64,000 bases of DNA from Paenibacillus sp. V4I3 (GCF_030817215.1 NZ_JAUSZA010000001.1:7600501-7664500), one strand, 5' to 3'. Numbered from the stretch's first letter, positions 41,456 through 50,533 are shown. Notes: generated by a model from the sequence alone, not told the origin. Translations and numbers: made by a program.

Positions 41456-41710
41456 GTTTAAAAAGTTCACTTTGTCCACATCAGATGATAGTCTGATTGG
41501 CGAATAAACTTACTGATAAACACGGTCGCTCATCCCCGAATTACTTCGATATAGGATTATCTCATAACGAAGTCATTCAGTAAGCATCTCGGCATCGAAT
41601 CTTGAACGAAACCGGGAAGTCCGGTACTCACGTAGCAAATCTCTACGTTCCGTTCCTCCTTCTCCGGACTTCGTCCAACCTTCTCGGTTCTGAAAGCGAG
41701 CTTTTTAAAC
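41456..41710. mobile_element. MITE-like element, 255 bp, with 18-bp terminal inverted repeats
   Basis: GTTTAAAAAGTTCACTTT (41456-41473) and the inverse complement of 41693-41710 (GTTTAAAAAGCTCGCTTT) match at 16 of 18 positions. Inside are further complementary stretches, for example AAGTCCGG near 41621 and CCGGACTT near 41664. No coding frame of useful size exists. No target-site duplication is obvious. It occupies nearly the whole gap between two unrelated genes. It could be a mobile miniature element or a structured repeat RNA. Confidence 0.65.
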
Positions 41711-41734
41711 ACGCATTTAATAGCTTACTATGAA

Positions 41735-42805
41735 TCAGGCTTGAACTTTCTGCAAATCAATACTCCAATTCGCTTCATCTAGGAAAGTTCGATTGCTAAA
41801 CTCTCGGCCGCGCACGACAACCTTATCCGCAAATACTTGCACATATATGCCCTGTACTTTATTTTTGGCTTCTTGCTGGTAGGCGCGGTTAAGCGTTCTT
41901 CCAACCGAAGCATTGTGGAAATAATGGAAAGTCTCCTGCACATAATGCTGTGTCCCATTCTGGAAATCTTGATGGCGATGCCCACAGAACACGAATACAT
42001 TCTTAAAAGGCTTTAGCGTCTCGCGGAACTTTATAGCGCGCATTAACTGATGTGATCCACCATCTGTGCCATTAGGTGGCAGCGGTTGATGCGTCATCAC
42101 GAATAGTGGTCTTCCTGGTTGATAGAGGCTTTTCACCCGTTCTTTGAACCATTCCAGTTGCTCATCGGAATACCAAGCTCCCTCACCAACCTCCGGCTTC
42201 TCCTGCACGTAGGCTTCTTGTGAAAGCAGCAAAATGGAGTGACCCTTGGTCGTAAAATCATTGTAGAGTGTCTTGTAGCCAAAAAACTTCTTGAACGACT
42301 CTCGGCTCATCGCGTCACTTTTGCCGTTGGGAACGGCTGCTTGATCCCAGATATTCGCTTTATTAATCCAGATCGAGTAATAATCGTGATTTCCCATGTT
42401 CGCATGAACAGGGGGAAGTTTATATTCACTTACAATGGTACGCAGCTCCTTATAATCTCGTTCCGTTCCTGTGTCCGTCAGATCGCCTGTTAGCATAATA
42501 GCATCAACAGGACCGTCGAAATGTGTAATATCATCAAGCGCTTGCCTTAATTTCTTACCCGTAAGTGCATCACCTATACTGACATGAAGGTCGCTTAAAA
42601 TAAAATAGGACATGAGGGGACCTGTCGGCAAGGGTTCTGTCGAAGTTTGTGCCACGGATTGGGAAGGCTCAGGTTTCACAGATGATAGGGCGGGCTGAGC
42701 ATCTGGAATAAACTTTTTCTTAACCATTTGACTAAAAATCGCACTAAATCCAACGAGTGCAGCCCCTATTGCCAGCAGCCATCTGATAAAAGCTCTTCGT
42801 GACAT
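41735..42805 (-). CDS. Tat-exported metallophosphoesterase
   Basis: The product has 356 residues. The N terminus SRRAFIRWLLAIGAALVGFS has a twin-arginine signal and hydrophobic core, followed by a Pro/Ser-rich linker. The calcineurin-like core shows ILSDLHVS, LTGDLTDTG, MGNHDYYS, THQPLPPN and FCGHRHQDF, the full set of metal ligands. It is probably folded with its metals before export and acts at the cell surface on a phosphodiester or phosphomonoester; substrate unknown. Single gene followed by the MITE-like element. Confidence 0.9.
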   Translation of the reverse strand: MSRRAFIRWLLAIGAALVGFSAIFSQMVKKKFIPDAQPALSSVKPEPSQSVAQTSTEPLPTGPLMSYFILSDLHVSIGDALTGKKLRQALDDITHFDGPVDAIMLTGDLTDTGTERDYKELRTIVSEYKLPPVHANMGNHDYYSIWINKANIWDQAAVPNGKSDAMSRESFKKFFGYKTLYNDFTTKGHSILLLSQEAYVQEKPEVGEGAWYSDEQLEWFKERVKSLYQPGRPLFVMTHQPLPPNGTDGGSHQLMRAIKFRETLKPFKNVFVFCGHRHQDFQNGTQHYVQETFHYFHNASVGRTLNRAYQQEAKNKVQGIYVQVFADKVVVRGREFSNRTFLDEANWSIDLQKVQA

Positions 42806-42861
42806 ATACGCACCTCAAGTAATGAATAGTAAGATTTACTCCGTAATATTTATTATACCAC

Positions 42862-42896
42862 AAAAAAAATCCAACAGGCAGAGTCGCCAGTTGGAT
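42862..42896 (-). terminator. Terminator after zwf
   Basis: ATCCAAC-TGGC pairs with GCC-TGTTGGAT, followed on the minus strand by eight T residues. Confidence 0.88.
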
Positions 42897-43001
42897 GTTA
42901 GGCTTGTTACCTCAAGGATAAACGGCTTACGCCGTCCATAACGAGCGCGTTTGACAAGGTTGATGCGAAGCTAGGTTATTCCCTAAACTTATTCGTATCA
43001 A

Positions 43002-44537
43002 CTATGTTAAAACCGTTGTTTTTTGAACGGCTTCCCAATCAACTTCACCTTCATTTTGACCATTAATCGGCCACCACTTAAAGCCGTCTTCGCTTAGGAG
43101 CTTCGTTGCCTCTTCAGGCCCCCAAGATCCGGCTGGATAATGTTTCAGATCTTCCGTCTTCTCACTCCATGCTGCTGCAATACGATCCACATAGGACCAA
43201 GCAAGCGCCACTTCATCCCAACGGGTAAAGTACGTGGAATCTCCACGTGTTGCATCGTACAGCAAGCGCTCGTAAGCTTCCGGCGTATTGATACCGATCT
43301 GGCAGCTTTGGCAGAAATCCATCGCTACTGGAACGATGACGCCTTCCGAGCCCGGCTGCTTCGCATTCATTTTCAGATAGATGCCTTCCATCGGATTCAC
43401 ACGGAAAACAAGCAAATTCGGCTCCAACTCATGCTTTTTGGCCAAATACACATTATTCGGAATATTCTTAAATTCTACAACGACCTCTGTCGTTTTAACT
43501 GGCAGTCTTTTGCCCGTACGAATGTAGAAAGGTACACCTGCCCAACGGAAATTGTCCACGTGAACTCTGGCTGCGAAATAAGTCTCTGTTGTTGATTGCG
43601 GATTCACCGAATCTTCTTCACGATAAGCAGGCAGCGCTTTGCCTTTGGCTGATCCATTCGCATATTGACCACGGACCACATTCGCACGAACATCGTCGCC
43701 GGATTCGAATAAGCGGAGGGAACGCAGGACCTTCACCTTCTCATCACGGATATCTTCCGGATGCAAACGGCTTGGTGGTTCCATTGCCATCATCATCAGC
43801 ATTTGCAGCATATGATTCTGACCCATGTCGCGCAGGGCGCCAGAGTGATCATAATAACCGCCGCGTTCTTCAACACCGACAGTTTCACTTAACGTAATTT
43901 GGATGTTAGCTATGTATTTGTTATTCCAAAGTGGTTCAAAGAAAGCATTCGCGAAACGAACGAACTCAATATTTTGCACCATTTCTTTACCTAAGTAGTG
44001 ATCAATGCGGTAAATATCTTGCTCTTCAAATACTTGACGAAGTTGTCCATTCAAGCGCTCAGCCGATGGCAGGTCGTAACCGAACGGCTTCTCAATAACA
44101 AGACGGTGCCAGCCTTTGGTTTTGAGCAATCCGCCTTCACTTAAGTTGTACGATACGTTACCGAAGAGCTCTGGAGCCAGAGCGAGGTAGAACAAACGGT
44201 TCCCACCGGTCTGATATTTCTCATCGAGTTTGGCTGTCAGTACATTAAGTTCATGGAAACCAGCGACATTATTGATATCCAGTGACATGTATTCAAAACG
44301 CTGTGCGAATCGATCCCATTCCGCCTCATCCGTCACTTTATAACGGGCAAAATCCTCAATCGAATGCTTTACATCATCACGAAATTGTTCATTCGTACGA
44401 GGTCTTCTAGCCAAACCAACTACAGCAAAATTTTCCCCTAACTTTCCTTCACGATATAGGCTATAAAAAGCTGGAAACAGCTTTCTTTTCGCCAAATCGC
44501 CCGTTGCTCCGAAAATATAAAACACAGCTCCACTCAT
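43002..44537 (-). CDS. zwf: Glucose-6-phosphate 1-dehydrogenase
   Basis: The product has 511 residues. It has the NADP-binding FGATGDLAKRKLFPAFYSLY at the N terminus and the active-site RIDHYLGKEMVQN near residue 178, with the substrate-binding Lys just upstream in IEKPFGYD. It catalyses the first step of the oxidative pentose phosphate pathway, supplying NADPH and pentose phosphate. Length is normal for bacteria. It is a single gene with its own terminator. Confidence 0.98.
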   Translation of the reverse strand: MSGAVFYIFGATGDLAKRKLFPAFYSLYREGKLGENFAVVGLARRPRTNEQFRDDVKHSIEDFARYKVTDEAEWDRFAQRFEYMSLDINNVAGFHELNVLTAKLDEKYQTGGNRLFYLALAPELFGNVSYNLSEGGLLKTKGWHRLVIEKPFGYDLPSAERLNGQLRQVFEEQDIYRIDHYLGKEMVQNIEFVRFANAFFEPLWNNKYIANIQITLSETVGVEERGGYYDHSGALRDMGQNHMLQMLMMMAMEPPSRLHPEDIRDEKVKVLRSLRLFESGDDVRANVVRGQYANGSAKGKALPAYREEDSVNPQSTTETYFAARVHVDNFRWAGVPFYIRTGKRLPVKTTEVVVEFKNIPNNVYLAKKHELEPNLLVFRVNPMEGIYLKMNAKQPGSEGVIVPVAMDFCQSCQIGINTPEAYERLLYDATRGDSTYFTRWDEVALAWSYVDRIAAAWSEKTEDLKHYPAGSWGPEEATKLLSEDGFKWWPINGQNEGEVDWEAVQKTTVLT

Positions 44538-44728
44538 CTATGCATCATTCTTTCTCTATTAGGATTAGTTAATATGCTTAGCATACCTAAAATAGTCAAG
44601 CTATTCAACTTTTCTGAGAACTTTCTTCCATAACTTTTTCTTATGAGAAACTAGACATTCGTCTATACCGAACCGCCCGGCCATGAATAGGCTGAAAGTA
44701 CACAATAACACGGAGGTGCTAAGATACG

Positions 44729-45097
44729 ATGCAGCCGATTCATCCGATTACTGATAAAACCTGTCGAAGCTTATACGGAAAGCCTGTTCTTATTTTTTTT
44801 AACGATGGCTCCGAGATCTATGGCATATTAAGTCGTATTGAAAAAAACAAGCTGATCCTGAATGATGATGCCACTCCTAAGCTCAGCACGACTACGAAAA
44901 AAACCAAAAAAACCATATCCAAATCAAAAACAGTTAAATCGAAGCAAGCAAAGTCACCAAATCAAACTTCATTCTCGGGTACAGCAGATGAGGGGTATTC
45001 CTCCTTTGGCCTACCTCTCTTCGGTGGCGTAGCCTCTGGCTATCAAGGTGCGATCGATATTCAACTCGAAAACATTGCAGCTATGTTCAGTGAATGA
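44729..45097 (+). CDS. Small protein with Sm/SH3-like N-terminus and Lys/Ser-rich linker
   Basis: The product has 122 residues. Residues 9-45 (DKTCRSLYGKPVLIFFNDGS then EIYGILSRIEKNKLIL) look like a small beta-barrel of the LSm/DUF2642 kind. They are followed by a Thr/Ser/Lys-rich disordered stretch and a Gly-rich end (FGLPLFGGVASGYQG). GGAGGTG precedes the ATG, and a strong terminator follows. I do not recognise a named family; a spore or surface role is possible but unsupported. Confidence 0.7.
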   Translation: MQPIHPITDKTCRSLYGKPVLIFFNDGSEIYGILSRIEKNKLILNDDATPKLSTTTKKTKKTISKSKTVKSKQAKSPNQTSFSGTADEGYSSFGLPLFGGVASGYQGAIDIQLENIAAMFSE

Positions 45098-45099
45098 TG

Positions 45100-45136
45100 A
45101 AGGGGCTGTGGATGAAACTATCATCTACAGCCCTTT
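45100..45136. terminator. Bidirectional terminator
   Basis: AAGGGGCTGTGGATGA pairs with TCATCTACAGCCCTTT around a short loop. It lies between two convergent genes. Confidence 0.8.
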
Positions 45137-45139
45137 GTC

Positions 45140-45586
45140 TTATCTTCTCAATTTCTTACTCATTTTATAGCAGCTTAGCTCGGGAATAAACGAATGAATT
45201 TCGTAACCTTTGCGTAAGTAAAATTGAATCGCCTTAGGGTTGCTTTCATCAACAAAAAGTTCAGCCGTCAAACAGCGTTCACTTTTCCCGTACTCCTCAG
45301 CGACCTTCATAAGTTCATGCCCCCAACCTCTCCCTTGCTCACGAGAATCGATGGCTAACATATCAATGAACAGCACACGCGATTTGCGAATCATTGTGAT
45401 GAATCCGAACGGCTGTTTTAACCCTTTGGCAGTAACAAACGTTTTATTCTGATTCAGTCTCTTCCGTATTTCTGAAAATGTTACGGAACTACCTGTGTCA
45501 TACAATCTAGAAAAGGGTACTAACTGTTCAACGACTAATCGATGAATAGCTCGATCGTCAATGGAAGCCAATCGTTTGCGTATCAC
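45140..45586 (-). CDS. GNAT-family N-acetyltransferase
   Basis: The product has 148 residues. The acetyl-CoA loop is REQGRGWGHELM (R-x-x-G-x-G/W type), preceded by VLFIDMLAIDS and followed by ELFVDESNPKAIQFYLRKGY, the classic GNAT end. I choose the GTG at 45584-45586, which has GGAGG nine bases upstream, over a TTG six codons earlier. Substrate unknown. Convergent with the preceding small gene. Confidence 0.85.
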   Translation of the reverse strand: MIRKRLASIDDRAIHRLVVEQLVPFSRLYDTGSSVTFSEIRKRLNQNKTFVTAKGLKQPFGFITMIRKSRVLFIDMLAIDSREQGRGWGHELMKVAEEYGKSERCLTAELFVDESNPKAIQFYLRKGYEIHSFIPELSCYKMSKKLRR

Positions 45587-45752
45587 TTGGCACCGCCTCC
45601 ACAAGAAGCAATAATGCTATCTTATGTTGGCAGGACCGCAAATGACTCTGCTTGAATAGGCAGCTTTTTTATTGTTCTAACCAAGCAAGTACCAATTTAC
45701 CCCAGTCCCTACGAATGCTATACTATAATTAAGCGAAAATGAGGTGATCTCC

Positions 45753-46472
45753 ATGATTTATGCGTATCCCCCAATCATGGCTTTGAACAGCTATCAAACT
45801 CATAAAGACTACTACCGGGTAAGCGCGGTAAGCGGTATTGCCGGCGGTAAATCAAGTACCATTCGACGTCCTCTCGACATGCCCTTTGCAGAATTAGCCT
45901 ACAAACAACACGCTCAGTCTGCCGCGAAAGGCGTAGCCGAATTTGTTCAATCCGCACAGAACGTTAAACAATCGGCACAATCCTTGGTGGAGTCTCGACT
46001 TCCTGCTATTGCCTACAAGGCAACACCTCTTTCGTCAGAAGCCGATAGCGATTCCATCATTGAACCTATACGTCAATTCGTACATACATATAATGAATTT
46101 CAGGACAGTTTGCGGGATTCTCCCGAGTATTTGAATCGCTCACTTCTCATAGGACTAGAGCAAGCCGCTAAGCCCTATTCTCTGAAAGAAATTGGGATAA
46201 CGAAGCTGGATAACGGAAGCTTAGAACTCCAAGAAGACGAACTTCAAGATCAGATTAAGAACCATTTTAGCTCTACGTTAAAAAGTCTTGGCAGCATTAC
46301 AAACTTCGCCGCCACACTCTCGAATTCGATTGGACAATTGCAGCAATTGCCTTCGGAGTCATTGTTCCAAATCTCACGTTCACAGCTTAAGCCATACGGC
46401 CAATATCGATCCCAGCTGCAAGCTTATTTGCCGGTTCCGATGAGTGGACTGCTGCTTGATGTTGAGATGTGA
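45753..46472 (+). CDS. FliD-like/hook-associated-type protein of unknown role
   Basis: The product has 239 residues starting MIYAYPPIMALNSYQTHKDY; the ATG follows GAGGTGATCTCC. The middle part (FVQSAQNVKQSAQSL, then RQFVHTYNEFQDSLRD) and the C-terminal part (KEIGITKLDNGSLELQEDEL) resemble the coiled-coil and D-domain ends of FliD-type flagellar caps. It is much shorter than FliD, and no flagellar genes are nearby. No signal peptide. It is followed by a terminator. The assignment is tentative. Confidence 0.6.
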   Translation: MIYAYPPIMALNSYQTHKDYYRVSAVSGIAGGKSSTIRRPLDMPFAELAYKQHAQSAAKGVAEFVQSAQNVKQSAQSLVESRLPAIAYKATPLSSEADSDSIIEPIRQFVHTYNEFQDSLRDSPEYLNRSLLIGLEQAAKPYSLKEIGITKLDNGSLELQEDELQDQIKNHFSSTLKSLGSITNFAATLSNSIGQLQQLPSESLFQISRSQLKPYGQYRSQLQAYLPVPMSGLLLDVEM

Positions 46473-46503
46473 GCGAGAATTCAAAATTTTATAGATCTTA
46501 TGA

Positions 46504-46537
46504 AAATGATCCGGCTGATGCTCGGGTCATTTTTTTA
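46504..46537 (+). terminator. Terminator after the FliD-like gene
   Basis: AAATGATCCG pairs with CGGGTCATTT, ending in seven T residues on the plus strand. Confidence 0.85.
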
Positions 46538-46596
46538 GCGCCAATCTCAGGCTCAGAAATCGACATCTCAAACCGGCTACTCCTTCTTACACACAT

Positions 46597-46650
46597 AAAA
46601 ACGACCCTCGAATGAGCTCATGCACATGCATGCTCACCCAGAGGGTCGCT
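46597..46650 (-). terminator. Terminator after lepB
   Basis: CGACCCTC and GAGGGTCG enclose a loop that itself contains complementary GAGC/GCTC and GCATG pairs. TTTTT follows on the minus strand. Confidence 0.85.
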
Positions 46651-46654
46651 TTCT

Positions 46655-47203
46655 TTAGAATAGCTTCTTACCTAATACATGATCTAAAGGGATGAATCCG
46701 ATTACTCTGCTATCCATACTGTTATTACGGTTATCTCCCATCACGAAAATATGATCGGCAGGCACCGTCCATTTCTTGTTTCCGTTCGCTCTCATTGCCT
46801 CATTAATGTAAGGCTCGTCAAGAAGCACACCATTGCGGTACATCTTGTCATCCTTAAGCTCCAATTGATCTCCCGGCTTACCAATCACCCGTTTGATCCA
46901 GACATGTTTATCATCACCTTTGGTAAATAAACTGAGCAAAGGGCTGTCTAACAGGTCATTCTTGAATGTTCTCTTAAGATCGACTCTGGAGTCAATAATG
47001 ACAATATCCTCGTATTTCGGTTCATAATTAAACGTATGAGAAAGCTTTGATACATAAACGCGTTGACTGTCATGCAGCGTCGGATCCATGGAATGTCCCA
47101 TAACCTTCGTGGATTGGAACACAAAAACTCCAAGAAATATGACTAAAACAAACGAAATGGCAATGGAACCAAACCAGCTCCAAATTTGCTTTAATAGATT
47201 CAT
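46655..47203 (-). CDS. lepB: Signal peptidase I
   Basis: The product has 182 residues. One N-terminal membrane anchor (residues ~12-32) is followed by box B GHSMDPTL with the catalytic Ser, box D HVWIKRVIGKPGD with the catalytic Lys, and box E MGDNRNNSMDSR. This is the short Gram-positive SipS type. It removes signal peptides from secreted proteins. It lies 26 bases after liaR and may be transcribed with the lia operon; a link to envelope stress is an inference. Confidence 0.96.
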   Translation of the reverse strand: MNLLKQIWSWFGSIAISFVLVIFLGVFVFQSTKVMGHSMDPTLHDSQRVYVSKLSHTFNYEPKYEDIVIIDSRVDLKRTFKNDLLDSPLLSLFTKGDDKHVWIKRVIGKPGDQLELKDDKMYRNGVLLDEPYINEAMRANGNKKWTVPADHIFVMGDNRNNSMDSRVIGFIPLDHVLGKKLF

Positions 47204-47229
47204 TCGTATCGCTCCCTTATGACTAAATG

Positions 47230-47877
47230 CTATTCAGCCAAACCATGTTTAAAAGCATAGATGGCGGCTTGTGTTCGATCTTCTACACCTAGCTTGGCCA
47301 GAACATTGGTAACGTGAAACTTTACCGTCTTCACACCAATAAACAAATCATCCGCAAGCTCTTGATTGGATTTACCTTTAGCAATCAAGCGAAGCACTTC
47401 CATTTCACGATCGGTTAACTCTTCATGTGGCTCTGCTGCCGGCTTAGGCTGACGAAAGCGATTCATGATCTTGGAGGCAACCTGAGACTCCAGAATGGAC
47501 TGCCCTTTAGCCGCCGCTCTAATTGCTTGAGCGATCTCGGAGGCACGTGACGTTTTGAGCAAATAGCTGAAAGCCCCAGCTTCAATCACTGGATACATTT
47601 TCTCATCATCTAAGAAGCTCGTCAACACAATGACTTTGCAATCCGGGTAAAGTTGCAGCAGCTTCCTTGTCGTTTCGATACCGTCCATGCCTTCCATAAC
47701 CAAATCCATGAGTACGACATCAGGTCGATATTCCTGCGCTAGCCGAATCCCATCATGACCATTGCTGGCTTCCCCGACCACTTCAATACCATCCTCTGTC
47801 CCTAGTACGGCTGCGAGTCCGATCCTGACCATTTCGTGGTCATCGACAAGCAAAACCTTAATCAACGCATCGTCCAT
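47230..47877 (-). CDS. liaR: Response regulator LiaR-type (NarL family)
   Basis: The product has 215 residues. The receiver domain has acidic DDHEM at 12-16, phospho-acceptor Asp in DVVLMDLVMEGMDG and KVIVLTS. The C-terminal LuxR-type HTH is ELTDREMEVLRLIAKGKSNQ. It acts with the neighbouring sensor kinase and LiaF in cell-envelope stress sensing. The gene order liaI-H-F-S-R on this strand matches the Bacillus operon. Confidence 0.92.
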   Translation of the reverse strand: MDDALIKVLLVDDHEMVRIGLAAVLGTEDGIEVVGEASNGHDGIRLAQEYRPDVVLMDLVMEGMDGIETTRKLLQLYPDCKVIVLTSFLDDEKMYPVIEAGAFSYLLKTSRASEIAQAIRAAAKGQSILESQVASKIMNRFRQPKPAAEPHEELTDREMEVLRLIAKGKSNQELADDLFIGVKTVKFHVTNVLAKLGVEDRTQAAIYAFKHGLAE

Positions 47878-47931
47878 TTGTTTCTCCTCTCGATAGAAAA
47901 CTATTTCTGCCTTGTTATCTATGGTAATGGA

Positions 47932-49038
47932 TTAACTTTCAACCGCATATTCAGTAGCTAGTATCGGCACACGAATTTCAATACGCGTACCTCGATCAGG
48001 CGCGGTAATGATATCCACAGAGCCGCCGATTTCATTAACCCGCTCCTTCATGGACACTATACCGTACGATGTAAGCTTCTTAGCATCTAATTCAAATCCG
48101 ACCCCATCATCGCGTATCGCAAGTCGAACACCGTCTGGGCGATGCAGCAGCTTCACTTCCAGCTTGTTCGCCTTAGAATGACGCAGAGCATTAGAAAGCG
48201 CCTCCTGGACAATACGGAACAAATGGTCCTCAATCCCCTTATTCAAGCGGATATCCTCGTCCATATCCCAAGTAATCGCCATGGGCACTTTAGCCGCAAG
48301 CTCCTTCAGAAGCTCGACAAGTCCTTCGGACAGTCGTTTCCCTTCCAGATGAATAGGTCTTAAATGCAGAAGCAAGGCTCTCATTTCCGATTGGGCAACA
48401 GAAGCCATCTCTTCAATGAGATGAATTTGTCGTTTAGCCTTCTCGAAATCTTTATCCAAGGTCCGCCCTACTGCCGTTGCCGTCATCGATATCGCGAATA
48501 GTTGCTGGCTCACCGCATCATGAAGCTCCCGTGCCAATCGTTGTCTTTCTTCAATCACGGCAGACAGCTTTGCTTTCTCCGCAAGCTCCGCATTATCATT
48601 AGATAAGCGTTGCAGGGAAGTAACCTGCTCTTCCCATCGCTTCATAATACGGCCTAACTGATCACCTAGACGCCCGATTTCATCTTCACCGTGTTGGAAA
48701 CCGCCGCGGGCAAACGTCCCTTTTTCCAACAAAATCATCGTTTCCATCATCGGCTCAAGCCTCCGAGTAATTCGGTTGCTATTCCAGAAGCCATACACAG
48801 CGCCCATTCCGCCTATAACCAATATCGTTATGAATGTAAACTTAACGCCCTCTTGCCAGCTCGTAAATGGCACAATCAGATTGCGTGAATTCAAAAAATA
48901 AATGATCGCGCCAAACACAACGAAACTAAAGATGATCGATTCACTCATGCTGCGCCATATCATATTCGTTAATCGTCGTTTATAGCCGTCCAATTGGTGA
49001 TGAACCTCCTCGAGATCTTTACGCGTGCCTAAGCGCAC
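47932..49038 (-). CDS. liaS: Sensor histidine kinase LiaS-type
   Basis: The product has 368 residues starting at a GTG. It has two membrane segments (about 29-48 and 65-82), a HAMP-like linker and a HisKA_3 domain with phospho-His in ERQRLARELHDAVSQQLFA. The HATPase_c domain contains VQEALSNALRHS and RDDGVGFELD. It phosphorylates LiaR. The start lies four bases after the liaF stop, so translation is coupled. It shows the small extracellular loop typical of intramembrane-sensing kinases. Confidence 0.93.
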   Translation of the reverse strand: MRLGTRKDLEEVHHQLDGYKRRLTNMIWRSMSESIIFSFVVFGAIIYFLNSRNLIVPFTSWQEGVKFTFITILVIGGMGAVYGFWNSNRITRRLEPMMETMILLEKGTFARGGFQHGEDEIGRLGDQLGRIMKRWEEQVTSLQRLSNDNAELAEKAKLSAVIEERQRLARELHDAVSQQLFAISMTATAVGRTLDKDFEKAKRQIHLIEEMASVAQSEMRALLLHLRPIHLEGKRLSEGLVELLKELAAKVPMAITWDMDEDIRLNKGIEDHLFRIVQEALSNALRHSKANKLEVKLLHRPDGVRLAIRDDGVGFELDAKKLTSYGIVSMKERVNEIGGSVDIITAPDRGTRIEIRVPILATEYAVES

Positions 49039-49042
49039 ATTC

Positions 49043-49705
49043 TCACAATACTTTGATCTTGATATCTCCTACGATGTAAGAAAGCACAAGTTTCACGCGG
49101 TGATCGCAAAGTTCATAGTTAGGGGACTGCCAGACCAGCTTGTTCATAACCCCTGACTCACGCTCATTCGCAACTTGAATCTGCCCGAAAGAAATGGAAG
49201 CTGTGACAGCGATACCGATATCATCCGGCACTTTTATATCTACATCTCCTACAACGCCTTGCAGGATGACAGTGGTTTCCTTTTGCTCCAAAATCGCAAG
49301 TGAGAGATCAATGTAGGTTTCTCCGATAATGTACCAAGTTGAACTGTTACGTAAAATCCAAGGCTCACGTCCTAAACGGACGCTATCCACCAATTTCTGC
49401 TTTTGCATATACGTGTCGTCTTTGTGTACTTGCTTAGATCGTATGAAAAACAAACCTAGCGAAATTAAAACAATAGAGAAGACGATGGTAATGTGATCAC
49501 CGAATAAAATCACTGCCCCTATACCGATCAGCACATAACCTTTGCGCTCTTTGCGTGAACGGACCCGATGAATGCCTAGCAAGATGAGGATAATGGCAAG
49601 AATGGGGAAAAAGCCTATCGTATGATCTAGAAGCAAAAAAAGACCGGCTCCAATCAGCACTAGTGCTGTATTGCGGTTACGGTTGCTTTTAGTTTCTTCT
49701 CCCAT
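49043..49705 (-). CDS. liaF: LiaF-type envelope stress modulator
   Basis: The product has 220 residues. Four hydrophobic segments in the first ~90 residues are followed by a soluble C-terminal domain (VVGDVDIKVPDDIGIAVTAS, ending in VGDIKIKVL). This is the LiaF layout (PF09922). It inhibits LiaS in unstressed cells. AGGAGGTG lies five bases before the ATG. A 170-bp gap holding a hairpin separates it from the upstream liaH-like gene. Confidence 0.9.
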   Translation of the reverse strand: MGEETKSNRNRNTALVLIGAGLFLLLDHTIGFFPILAIILILLGIHRVRSRKERKGYVLIGIGAVILFGDHITIVFSIVLISLGLFFIRSKQVHKDDTYMQKQKLVDSVRLGREPWILRNSSTWYIIGETYIDLSLAILEQKETTVILQGVVGDVDIKVPDDIGIAVTASISFGQIQVANERESGVMNKLVWQSPNYELCDHRVKLVLSYIVGDIKIKVL

Positions 49706-49770
49706 CGCTGCACCTCCTCTGGCTGACTTTTAAATGACTTCATATAGATTCCTAGCATACCATAAGAATG

Positions 49771-49839
49771 GACGACCTCCAAGATGCAAATCCTTGCGCG
49801 GCAAGGCTTCCGCATGAATCATGGAGGTCAATGGCCCAT
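49771..49839. repeat. Long imperfect hairpin between liaH and liaF
   Basis: GACCTCCA and TGGAGGTC form the base, with CCTTG/CAAGG at the tip and further pairs between. There is no T-run on the minus strand. It could adjust liaH versus liaFSR expression by processing or partial termination. Confidence 0.6.
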
Positions 49840-49877
49840 CTGCGCCTACTTATTAGGCGCTAGAGGGATACACGCGG

Positions 49878-50507
49878 CTATTTCTTGTCGCGCGGGTCGT
49901 TGTCATCGCTGCGATGCTGCTGCCACTCCTGCTGGAACTTGCCGCGCAGCGTGCGCAGTTCCTGCTGAAGGTTGCCGCCGGCTTCCTTCAGCGTCTCTTG
50001 CGACAGGCGGCCCGCTTCGCGGAGCCCCTGCAGCGCTTCCCGGCCGAGCTCGCGGCCGGTCACTTCCAGCTCGCGCCAAGTATCGCGAGCCTCTTTCTCA
50101 TGCAGCCCGCTGCTCGGCGGCTGCACCTGAGCCCCCTCGGCTGCGTGCCCCGCACGCAGCCCGCGCAGTTCATCCGCGAGCGCCAGGCACACGTCCTGGC
50201 TGCTTGCGTACTGCGCGCGGTAGTGCTCGCAAGCGGCTTCCTCGCGCTGCTTTTCTTGCAGCGCTAGCCGCGCGAGCTCTTCATCGCCGGCGCGCATCGC
50301 CAGCTCGGCTTGCTCGCCGCGCAGCTGCGCCATCTCCTCTGCGTTCACACAGTGGCTTCGCAGCTCAATGGTTCGCTTCAGCGCCTCCTGATAGCGCTGT
50401 TCCAGCTTCTCTATCACACTGTTCCCCCGTTCATGGTGATCAAGCTTGCCGGCCGTTTCTTGCCAAGCAGCCTCAGCCATTTTGCCAATCCGATTCAATA
50501 TATTCAT
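49878..50507 (-). CDS. liaH: PspA/IM30-family protein (LiaH-like)
   Basis: The product has 209 residues starting MNILNRIGKMAEAAWQETAG; an ATG five codons earlier has poor spacing to any ribosome binding site. It is almost entirely alpha-helical, with long coiled-coil stretches rich in Glu, Arg, Ala and Gln. This matches phage-shock-protein A/LiaH, which assembles into membrane-protecting rings under envelope stress. The position next to liaI and upstream of liaF-S-R supports this. The gene is strikingly GC-rich compared with its neighbours, and the sequence is diverged. Confidence 0.85.
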   Translation of the reverse strand: MNILNRIGKMAEAAWQETAGKLDHHERGNSVIEKLEQRYQEALKRTIELRSHCVNAEEMAQLRGEQAELAMRAGDEELARLALQEKQREEAACEHYRAQYASSQDVCLALADELRGLRAGHAAEGAQVQPPSSGLHEKEARDTWRELEVTGRELGREALQGLREAGRLSQETLKEAGGNLQQELRTLRGKFQQEWQQHRSDDNDPRDKK

Positions 50508-50533
50508 GAAGTTACACCCCATACTCTTAAGAT

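Noticed and set aside
43140..43897. Plus-strand reading frames opposite zwf
   Set aside because: They are antisense shadows of a strongly conserved housekeeping gene with no domain evidence.
49784..50509. 241-residue plus-strand reading frame opposite liaH
   Set aside because: It is a by-product of the GC-rich liaH sequence. Its composition (Arg/Ala/Pro-rich) has no domain, and there is no ribosome binding site. The minus-strand protein has clear PspA/LiaH features and operon context.
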